The notes beneath the pieces were generated by a model that saw only the letters and a program-made list of their open reading frames with translations, did not search any database and had not been told where the DNA came from. 43,353 bases of DNA. Origin: JAAUSY01 sp964526735 (GTDB taxonomy: Bacteria; Chloroflexota; Chloroflexia; Chloroflexales; Chloroflexaceae). Positions 16,029 to 23,050 of this stretch are shown here, one piece after another (position 1 is the first letter of the stretch; each line of letters starts with the position of its first letter). A program made the position numbers and the translations under genes. The DNA lies in the NCBI GenBank assembly GCA_964526735.1, contig CAZGLO010000026.1, positions 1 to 43,353 of the forward strand, given 5' to 3'.

Positions 16029-17143
16029 GAGCACACAAAATACGGTTGAACCCAACACCTGAGCAGGAGCAGTATTTCCGACAAGCCGCGGGCAATGCAC
16101 GCTTTGCATGGAATTGGGCACTGGCGATCATAAATCAAGCACGAGCGGAACAGACAACCCTCCCGATGGTGGGCGATTTGAAAACCAAATTTAACTGCAT
16201 CAAGCGCGACCAATTCCCGTTCATGCTGGAAACAACGAAATGCGCGCCAGAGCAGGCATTCGCAGACTTGAAGCAAGCGCTGGCAAACTATTTCAACGAC
16301 AGTAAGAAGCGCAAGCACGGCAAGCGGCGCAAAGATGGCAAGCGCGTGGGCTTTCCGCGTTTCAAGTCGCGCAAACAGGGCTATGGGTCGTTTTATGTAT
16401 CCAACGACAAATTCGCCGTCGATGGACATTGGATTAAAATACCGAAACTCGGTTGGGTGAATATGACTGAGGCGCTGCGCTTCTGCGGCAAGATCATGAG
16501 CGCCCGCATCAGTGAACGAGCAGGCTACTGGTTCGTAAGCATCCAGGTGCAACTCCCCGAACCAGAGCAGACGGCACCGGAACGGGTCATCGGGGTAGAC
16601 CTGGGGGTAAAAGCGCTGGCAGTCGATAGCGATGGTGACGTATTTGAAAACCAAAAACACCTCACCAACGCACTGAAGAAACTGCGTCGCTTGAACCGCT
16701 GGCTGGCCCGCAAACAGAAAGGCAGCAACAACTGGCACAAAGCGAAACGCAAACTAGCACGGCTGCACCTGCGGATCGCCAACCTGCGGGCGGATGCCAC
16801 GCACAAGCTGACCACGCGATTAGCGCAGAAAACCAGTATCATTGCTCTGGAAACATTGAACGTGGTGGGCATGCTAGAAAACCGGAAACTAGCCCGTGCG
16901 ATTGCGGATGCCGCGTTCAGCGAGATGGTGCGGCAGCTTGGCTACAAGGCGCAGCAGGTGGTGCAGATAGATGCTTTCTATCCGTCCAGCAAGACCTGCA
17001 ACAGATGCGGACATATCAACCGTGATCTAACATTGGCAGATCGGGTCTGGACGTGTCCCGCATGCGGTGCGATGTTGGATCGAGACCTGAACGCAGCACG
17101 GAACATCCGCGACGAGGGAATAAGGCTCGTTGGTGCCGCATAA
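16022..17143 (+). CDS. tnpB: TnpB, RNA-guided endonuclease-type transposon protein
   Basis: A 373-aa complete TnpB. The N-terminus MIRAHKIRLNPTPEQ and ARFAWNWAL are family hallmarks. The RuvC-like active site is intact: Asp193 in GVDLGVKAL, Glu277 in IALETLNV and Asp355 in DRDLNAARNI. The zinc ribbon has Cys326/Cys329 (CNRC) and Cys345/Cys348 (CPAC). Proteins of this family use an omega-RNA from the element's right end to cut DNA next to a short target-adjacent motif. Length and spacing match functional family members, with no frameshift. There is no adjacent tnpA, so movement would need a transposase in trans. ATG 16022 is the only sensible start. Confidence 0.95.
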   Translation: MIRAHKIRLNPTPEQEQYFRQAAGNARFAWNWALAIINQARAEQTTLPMVGDLKTKFNCIKRDQFPFMLETTKCAPEQAFADLKQALANYFNDSKKRKHGKRRKDGKRVGFPRFKSRKQGYGSFYVSNDKFAVDGHWIKIPKLGWVNMTEALRFCGKIMSARISERAGYWFVSIQVQLPEPEQTAPERVIGVDLGVKALAVDSDGDVFENQKHLTNALKKLRRLNRWLARKQKGSNNWHKAKRKLARLHLRIANLRADATHKLTTRLAQKTSIIALETLNVVGMLENRKLARAIADAAFSEMVRQLGYKAQQVVQIDAFYPSSKTCNRCGHINRDLTLADRVWTCPACGAMLDRDLNAARNIRDEGIRLVGAA

Positions 17144-17282
17144 ACCAACCGTCCCCGGTCGTGGCTACGTCGGGACGTAAAAGACGCCTGTGGACTGCGT
17201 GTAAGCCCCGCGCCTGAGCGGGCGGTGCAGGTCGAAGCAGGAATTTCGGAAATGGACAAAGCGTACTTCCGAGTACATTTGA
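17144..17282 (+). ncRNA. Probable omega-RNA region of the TnpB element
   Basis: Downstream of tnpB are stems CGTCCC/GGGACG (17150-17155 with 17172-17177) and CCCGC/GCGGG (17207-17211 with 17218-17222), then GTCGAAGCAGGAATTT, a string often seen near tnpB right ends, and the hairpin at 17263-17276. In this family the omega-RNA covers the tnpB 3' end and this region and ends at the element boundary, so the guide would start near 17283-17290. The 5' end probably lies inside tnpB. Confidence 0.65.
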
Positions 17283-17309
17283 ACACGTAGAAAGTAGCAG
17301 CATCGACTC

Positions 17310-18497
17310 GTGCACACCCTTCAACGCCGCGCCCAATCCCTCATCCGATTTGCAAATCGCCATGCTGGTGTTGCATTTGCGGCGGGGGTGGTTGCCGCGG
17401 CCTACTACAATTGGCGTATATGGCGGCTGAATAAGGCAGATGCATCGCGCCACTACAATGAGCAACAACACCTTACCCCGCACCTCTCCCGCACGCCCAA
17501 GGTCAGCGTGTTGGTGGCGGCGTGGAATGAGGCCGACCATATCGACGACCATATCCGTTCATTCCTATCACTGTCCTACCGCAATAGCGAGCTGATTGTG
17601 TGTGCGGGGGGATCGGGGAATGATGATACGCTTGCCCGCGCCCGCAGTTATGGGGATAAATATGATGAGCACATTGGCAAACGGGTTATCGTCCTTGAAC
17701 AGCAGCCGGGCGAAGGCAAACAACGGGCATTGGCGCGCTGCTGGGAGCATGCAACAGGTGAGGTCATCTACCTGACCGACGCCGACTGCCGCTTCGATGA
17801 TCTCGCCCTCCAACGGGTGCTAGAGCCTATCGTGGCGGGAGAGCGCGACGTGGCAACGGGTACAATCCGGCCACTCAAGCACCAAGAAGCGATGACTCTC
17901 CCCTTTTACGTGTGGGCCACCGATATGGTAGTCAGCATGTACCGCGGGGAAGAGAGTGATGGTATCCTTGGCCAAAATGTGGCCATCTCTCGCCGCGCGG
18001 TTGAGAAGATTGGCGGGCTTGACTTCCCCGCGCCCACCGGCACCGATTACCATCTTGCGCAGCGGCTCTTGGGGAAGGGGTTTTCCATCCAGTTTGTGCG
18101 CCACAGCGTGGTACCGGCTGATTATGCTGAGACGTTGAGTAGTTACCGGGCGCGTCAAGCACGATGGTTGCGCAATTTGGTGCTTTATGGGCTTCGCTAC
18201 GGCTCCTACAACGATGTGCTCATCACCCTGCGGACGATGGCGATTGGCACGGCGATGATCATTACGCCTGCGGGGGCGGTGGTCATTGGGCGGAGTGTGC
18301 TGGTGCCGTGGGGGATGCTCCTCACCCACGCCACGCTCTCCAAGCTGCGCTACGCGGCGTGTCTGAGCCACATTGCTGAATGCCCGCTTCCGGCTCACTA
18401 CAAATGGGATATTCTTTTCCTCACGATGGCAGATTTTGCTATATGGGCGTCGCCCTTTCTTGACTTACTGAATCCGAAGAGGTGGGAACAGTGGTAG
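17310..18497 (+). CDS. GT2 family membrane-associated glycosyltransferase
   Basis: A 395-aa protein with one N-terminal hydrophobic stretch (GVAFAAGVVAAAYY), a GT-A domain and C-terminal hydrophobic helices. GT2 signs are VSVLVAAWNEADHIDDHIRS, TDADCRF with Asp157 and Asp159, GTDYHLAQRLLGKGF and the RQARW string (residues 282-286) resembling the Q(R/Q)xRW motif of processive enzymes. GTG 17310 is the probable start: an in-frame TAG at 17295 forbids a longer form, and no strong Shine-Dalgarno is seen. The start is only about 22 nt past the TnpB element, so its original upstream signals may have been displaced. Its 3' end overlaps the next gene region. It likely elongates or starts the glycan at the membrane. 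Confidence 0.85.
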   Translation: MHTLQRRAQSLIRFANRHAGVAFAAGVVAAAYYNWRIWRLNKADASRHYNEQQHLTPHLSRTPKVSVLVAAWNEADHIDDHIRSFLSLSYRNSELIVCAGGSGNDDTLARARSYGDKYDEHIGKRVIVLEQQPGEGKQRALARCWEHATGEVIYLTDADCRFDDLALQRVLEPIVAGERDVATGTIRPLKHQEAMTLPFYVWATDMVVSMYRGEESDGILGQNVAISRRAVEKIGGLDFPAPTGTDYHLAQRLLGKGFSIQFVRHSVVPADYAETLSSYRARQARWLRNLVLYGLRYGSYNDVLITLRTMAIGTAMIITPAGAVVIGRSVLVPWGMLLTHATLSKLRYAACLSHIAECPLPAHYKWDILFLTMADFAIWASPFLDLLNPKRWEQW

Positions 18498-19615
18498 TTA
18501 CGCTCGTCGCACGAACGGGTTTGCGTAAAACCGGCATTGGAAGATACACCTACAGCTTATACGACACCTTTCACGCCACCGAACGGCCAGTCAACTTAGT
18601 ACCGCCGGTCGCGCCGCCGCTGCCTGGGTTCATCTACGACGTGGCGAAGAAGCAAGGGATTGATGCGCGGCGGTTCTTTGAGACATATCCTGTTCACATC
18701 AAGATGGCGCGCTCAAATATCTGCCACCTGACAAGCCAAAATGCAGCAACGTTGCTCAAAGTGCGCCGGATGCCGCCAACTGTCCTGACGATCCTCGACC
18801 TCTACTGGCTGATTGAACGACGCAAAGGTTCCCGAACCGCGGGTATGATTGAGACGTGGTTTGATAATCTGTCGGTGGCGGGGATGTCCAAGGCGCGGGA
18901 GATTATCACCTGTTCTGAATACACCCGCCAGACCGTGATAGAGCAGCTTGACTACCCCGAAGAGCGCATCACGACTATCCCCTTGGCGATTGATTGTGGC
19001 CACTTTTGCCCGCGCGAAGAGCCAGAGGATTTCCGCCCCCGCTACGACTTGCCTCCTGATGCGAAGATTGTGCTGTTTGTCGGCTCGGAAGACCCGCGCA
19101 AGAACTTACAGACACTTATGCGGGCATTTTCGCTCATCATCAAGCACATCCCAGAGGCGCTCTTGGTGAAGGGTGGTACCACCCATTTCCAGGAGGAGGC
19201 AAAACGGCTCAGGCGGCTTGCGAGGGAGTTGGGGATTGAGTCGCGGGTGCGGTTTGTCGAGGATTTGCCGGATGAAGACCTCCCCTACCTCTACAACACC
19301 GCCGATGTGGTAGTCATGCCGTCGTATTTTGAAGGATTTGGGCTGCCCGCCGCAGAAGCGATGGCCTGCGGGACACCAGTCATTGCCGCCGATGCGACAA
19401 GCTTGCCAGAGGTGGTCGGCGATACGGGGGTGTTGTTCGACCCCCATAGCCCCGATGAGCTTGCTGATGCATTACAGCTCGTGTTGGGGGACGATGAGCG
19501 TCGCCACATCATGGGAGAACAGGCGATTGCCCGCGCCAAACAGACGTTTTCGCTCAAGCGGCAGGCCGATGAGACATGGCGCATCTACCGTCGGGTGTTT
19601 GAGGAAGCGTCGTGA
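18491..19615 (+). CDS. GT4 family glycosyltransferase
   Basis: A 374-aa GT-B glycosyltransferase. The glycine-rich opening RKTGIGRYTYSLYDTF, TILDLYWLIERRK, FVGSEDPRKNLQTLMRAF and the E-x7-E motif at Glu281 and Glu289 in EGFGLPAAEA define the family, with SLPEVVGDTGVLFDP in the donor pocket. Two GTG codons are in frame. The one at 18491 is chosen since AAGAGG (18477-18482) is 8 nt upstream; the one at 18482 lies inside that site. The gene overlaps the end of the GT2 gene by 7 nt, indicating coupled translation. It closely resembles the GT4 at 27877 in motif spelling. Donor unknown. Confidence 0.9.
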   Translation: MVVTLVARTGLRKTGIGRYTYSLYDTFHATERPVNLVPPVAPPLPGFIYDVAKKQGIDARRFFETYPVHIKMARSNICHLTSQNAATLLKVRRMPPTVLTILDLYWLIERRKGSRTAGMIETWFDNLSVAGMSKAREIITCSEYTRQTVIEQLDYPEERITTIPLAIDCGHFCPREEPEDFRPRYDLPPDAKIVLFVGSEDPRKNLQTLMRAFSLIIKHIPEALLVKGGTTHFQEEAKRLRRLARELGIESRVRFVEDLPDEDLPYLYNTADVVVMPSYFEGFGLPAAEAMACGTPVIAADATSLPEVVGDTGVLFDPHSPDELADALQLVLGDDERRHIMGEQAIARAKQTFSLKRQADETWRIYRRVFEEAS

Positions 19616-19677
19616 GCGTGGTGAGCACAGGAAGCACGTTGAATGTCGTACGCAGGCTGTCTTGAAAGGAATGCACC

Positions 19678-22056
19678 GTGAAAATCGTTCTCTTTGACTA
19701 CGTCTTTGAGCAGGATAAGCCGCCGGGAACGACCGGGTTGAGCAACTTAGTATGGGATAACGCCAGAGCACTTGCCGAGTTGGGCGAAGATGTGCATATT
19801 GTCGGGCCTTACCCCACCGAAACACAACCACCCGAAGGGACAACACTGCACCGCTTTCCCCTTCCGCCCATCAACTACCGCAATGTAATTGGCCATCTCC
19901 TCATTGTGATACGTGGGTGGCAGGTGATACGACGTATCCCAGACATAGATGTTGTTCTTGCACCGGAATACCTTTCGATTGGCATCTTCACGCTCCTCAA
20001 CCCCAAACAGCATATTCCTCTCGTCCTGGAGGTTCCAGGGAATATCCACGAGCGGGTGGAACGGGGCAACCCCTTCGATTGGTCAATGACGCTCGTCTTA
20101 AAGATCACCGCGGCGCTCTCTGCTGCTCTGGCGGCGGGGGTTGTGGTAACCACACGGGAAATGGCCTATTGGTGGGCAAAAACGGGCGTATCACCCTCGA
20201 AGATGTTCCACATCCCCACCGGCGTCGATACTCGACACTACTACCCCGTCCCCGGTGCCCGTGCCAAGCTTGGGTTCTCTGAAGATACCCCAATCCTCCT
20301 CTATACTGGCCGTTTCTCGCACGAAAAAGGCCTCTTTGTCCTGCTGGAAGCGATCAATCAGCTCAAGGAAGAAATTCCTACGATTGAGCTTCACCTCCTT
20401 GGCAGCGGCCCGCAGGAAACATTGCTCAAGCAACGGGCAGAATCATATGGGTTGACACAACAAGTCATTTTCCATGGGTGGGTAGACCGTGCAGATATGC
20501 CTCTCTACTACACCGCCGCAAGCATCACCATCTTGCCCTCATTCAGCGAAGGTCTCCCCCGCACCATGCTTGAGGCCTTGTCGTGTGCGACTCCCTTCAT
20601 TGGCACACGTATCACGGGTATGATCGATTGTGTGACGGATGGCGAGACGGGGCGGTTGGTGCCGCCAAACGATGCAACGGCCTTGGCAAACAGCATCCGC
20701 GACCTCCTGAACAACCCGGAGGAGGCCCGACAGTTGGGGCAGGCCGCACGCGCGCACATGCAGCAGCATTTTGATTGGCGTGTTACCATGGATCGTACAC
20801 GGTCAGAGGTATTTCGCCAATGCCAACGGTATTATCATCCTGAGAAAGGCCGCCGAATGAATATTGTGCATTTTCTTGGGCAGTTTCATCTCCCACGTGA
20901 TCCTGATACCGCCGCTGCATCGGGTGTGCCGCGGGTGGCGCTTGAAGTGGCACGGCAACAAGCCCAGCTTGGCCACGATGTCTCCGTTGTCGCAATCGAC
21001 CAACAACCGTGGCGCAACACGTGGAATGGGGTTACGCTTATTGGGCTGAAGCGGGTTGAGTGGGCAAAGATTTCGCTCCTTGGCCGGACGCTTGATTTTC
21101 GCCAACATCTTGCCTATGTCCTTCTTACCCTCAGCAAGCCGTTTGACATCGTACACGGGCACATCTACAGCTATATGCGTTTCCTGCGGGGTAAGGGCCA
21201 TGTTGCCCAATTCCATAGCGACCCCTTCTACCCTGGGCGCAATAACGAAGGCCTTGACCTCAAGCCAGACGACTTTCGCACCATTGCCCACTACAGCGAT
21301 GCACAGATTGGTGTGAGCAACTTTGTGGCGGATGAACTGCGCCGTGGTTTCGGGGAGCAGGGGAATGTCCACACGGTCTACAACGGCATCAACATCGAAG
21401 AATTTGACTCAGAGCGCGCGCAAGATGCAGGAAAAACCCTCCGCATTGAGCGCGATATCCCTGATGATGCGGTTGTGTTCCTGTTTTCTGGTGCGGTGGT
21501 CAAGGAGAAGGGGCTTATCCACCTCGCCCGCGCATTTGCCACTCTCGCCGCTGAGCGCGATAATGTCCACTTGATGGTAGCTGGCGTAGGGCGTCTATGG
21601 GGCGGAGCATTGGTCGATCCCAACGAAAAGACCGAATATGAGCGCGAAATTGAAGCCATTCTGCAGGAGGCAAGCACACAAGGGAAGGTACACTCGCTAG
21701 GGCGGGTGGCGAGCAGCAAGATGCCGACAGTCTACACCGCGTGCGACGTTCTTGTGGTACCATCTACGTGGCGAGAAGCATTTGGGCTGGTGGCGGTTGA
21801 AGCGCTTGCCAGCAAACGTCCGGTGATAGCCTCTCGGACGGGGGGGCTTGTCGAAATCGTCAATGAAGAGCACGGGTACTTGGTGGAGCCGGGGGATGAG
21901 GATGGGCTACTCGCCGCCATGCGCACCCTCGCCGACGACCCCGCATTACGTGCCCGCCTTGGAGAGCACGGTCGCACCTACGTCGCAGAGCATTTTTCGT
22001 GGGAACAGGCCGCGCATCAGCTTATTTCCATTTATCAGACTATTTTGGGCGAATAA
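19678..22056 (+). CDS. Fused tandem GT4-GT4 bifunctional glycosyltransferase
   Basis: A 792-aa protein with two complete GT4 enzymes in one frame. Domain 1 (1 to about 390) has TTGLSNLVWDNARALAELG, LLYTGRFSHEKGLFVLLEAI and Glu291/Glu299 in EGLPRTMLEA. Domain 2 starts at Met394 (MNIVHFLGQFHLPRD) and has ASGVPRVALEVARQQAQLG, FLFSGAVVKEKGLIHLARAF and Glu700/Glu708 in EAFGLVAVEA. There is essentially no linker. A ribosome-binding-like GAGAAAGG (20842-20849) lies 7 nt before the internal ATG at 20857, as if two adjacent genes had lost the stop between them. The gene start is GTG 19678 with AAAGGA upstream. It could add two sugars in succession. GT4 assignment of both halves is secure. Confidence 0.9.
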   Translation: MKIVLFDYVFEQDKPPGTTGLSNLVWDNARALAELGEDVHIVGPYPTETQPPEGTTLHRFPLPPINYRNVIGHLLIVIRGWQVIRRIPDIDVVLAPEYLSIGIFTLLNPKQHIPLVLEVPGNIHERVERGNPFDWSMTLVLKITAALSAALAAGVVVTTREMAYWWAKTGVSPSKMFHIPTGVDTRHYYPVPGARAKLGFSEDTPILLYTGRFSHEKGLFVLLEAINQLKEEIPTIELHLLGSGPQETLLKQRAESYGLTQQVIFHGWVDRADMPLYYTAASITILPSFSEGLPRTMLEALSCATPFIGTRITGMIDCVTDGETGRLVPPNDATALANSIRDLLNNPEEARQLGQAARAHMQQHFDWRVTMDRTRSEVFRQCQRYYHPEKGRRMNIVHFLGQFHLPRDPDTAAASGVPRVALEVARQQAQLGHDVSVVAIDQQPWRNTWNGVTLIGLKRVEWAKISLLGRTLDFRQHLAYVLLTLSKPFDIVHGHIYSYMRFLRGKGHVAQFHSDPFYPGRNNEGLDLKPDDFRTIAHYSDAQIGVSNFVADELRRGFGEQGNVHTVYNGINIEEFDSERAQDAGKTLRIERDIPDDAVVFLFSGAVVKEKGLIHLARAFATLAAERDNVHLMVAGVGRLWGGALVDPNEKTEYEREIEAILQEASTQGKVHSLGRVASSKMPTVYTACDVLVVPSTWREAFGLVAVEALASKRPVIASRTGGLVEIVNEEHGYLVEPGDEDGLLAAMRTLADDPALRARLGEHGRTYVAEHFSWEQAAHQLISIYQTILGE

Positions 22057-22067
22057 TAGATGTGTCT

Positions 22068-23048
22068 ATGACCTCTCAATCATCTGAGCATCCATTGCAT
22101 TCGCAGCTACCACCTTCCTCGTTCACTGCTGACATTTTGATTGCGGCTCCCCACCCCGACGACGAAATTCTCTGTTGTTCGGGAGTGATAGCCCAAGCCG
22201 TAGCTGCGAAAAAAAAACTACTGATTGTAGTATTCACAAATGGTGATGCGCTTCGGCGTCACCAGCACGAACGCAACATTGCGTATGGGCATCGTCGGTT
22301 TGGCGAAACCCTCCGCGCGGTGGGTCATCTTGGGGTGGTTGCGCAACAGGTCATCTTTCTCGGCTACCCCGATTCGAGCCACTTCGGCCCGTCGGAGTAT
22401 ACCGGTAAGAGCGAAACCTATGGCCATAGCGAGCAGGACGGGGGAAAATTAGACTACCATACGCTTCGCTTTGGCAAGCCCGCTCCCTATGAATATGATT
22501 CGGTGGTTGGGGATATCGAACAGATTATGCGCGACTACACCCCGTCGCATGTCTATTTGCCGGTCAGCTCCGACACCCACCCCGACCACAAAATCACGAC
22601 CGCCGCCACCGAAGAAGCCATTAAACGGGCCGGTCTCCATGCGACAAAACACTATTGGATCGTTCATGCCTGGGAAGGTGATGCAAAGTGGCCACCGCCG
22701 CGGTGCCGGACAACATGTGCCAAGAACCCAATACGCCAAGATCCATATGAACGTTTGACGCCGCACCAGCCATTGAAGCCACCTCTTGCCTATCCCTCGT
22801 TCGATGAGGAAGTCCCTGCCGCTCCCAAAAAACAGCGGCTGATTGAGATGTACGAGTCGCAAGTTGAACTCAATCCCTATGTCCACGGTTATCTGATTTC
22901 CTTTGCCAAGAAGAATGAAGGGTTTTGGAAACGCGATATCACTGTTGTTGAACGAAACTTGCGGTTTGCATTTGGGATTGGGTTGTCGGTGCTTGGCGGG
23001 ATGATTATCCTCTATGCCCTGCTAAAAAAAAGATTCAGAAAGAAGTGA
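22068..23048 (+). CDS. PIG-L family deacetylase with a C-terminal membrane helix
   Basis: A 326-aa zinc hydrolase of the GlcNAc-PI / MshB-type de-N-acetylase family. The catalytic string APHPDDEILCCSG gives His29, Asp31, Asp32 and Glu33. HPDH at residues 171-174 supplies the second zinc-ligand region. The C-terminal end adds an unusual hydrophobic helix (GIGLSVLGGMIILYALL) followed by the basic tail KKRFRKK, so the enzyme is probably held at the membrane. Topology is ambiguous because there is no signal peptide. The frame is open upstream, but ATG 22068, just after the fusion gene's stop, removes an unlikely extension. The next gene starts 2 nt after its stop. It likely de-N-acetylates an amino sugar in the glycan. 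Confidence 0.85.
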   Translation: MTSQSSEHPLHSQLPPSSFTADILIAAPHPDDEILCCSGVIAQAVAAKKKLLIVVFTNGDALRRHQHERNIAYGHRRFGETLRAVGHLGVVAQQVIFLGYPDSSHFGPSEYTGKSETYGHSEQDGGKLDYHTLRFGKPAPYEYDSVVGDIEQIMRDYTPSHVYLPVSSDTHPDHKITTAATEEAIKRAGLHATKHYWIVHAWEGDAKWPPPRCRTTCAKNPIRQDPYERLTPHQPLKPPLAYPSFDEEVPAAPKKQRLIEMYESQVELNPYVHGYLISFAKKNEGFWKRDITVVERNLRFAFGIGLSVLGGMIILYALLKKRFRKK

Positions 23049-23050
23049 CT

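Larger units (their letters stand above)
15931..17288 (+). mobile_element. TnpB-only IS605-family element (IS1341-like)
   Basis: The element comprises a complete tnpB and flanking ends without any tnpA. Near the left edge lie TTGAA (15931-15935), ACGTGTTCA (15936-15944) and a palindrome GTCGT-GT-ACGAC (15950-15961). Near the right edge lie a clean hairpin GTACT-TCCG-AGTAC (17263-17276), TTGAA (17279-17283) and TGAACACGT (17280-17288), the exact inverse of the left 9-mer. Subterminal palindromes fit IS200/IS605 ends. Exact boundaries are uncertain by about 10 bp. It lies between two glycan genes of the same orientation, interrupting what looks like one operon. Confidence 0.75.

Noticed and set aside
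16022..17143. TnpB as a decayed pseudogene
   Set aside because: All three catalytic acids and four zinc cysteines are present in a full-length frame.
19616..19677. Small gene between the GT4 gene and the fusion gene
   Set aside because: The 62-nt gap has no supported start and stop with a ribosome-binding site; it holds only the ribosome-binding site of the next gene.
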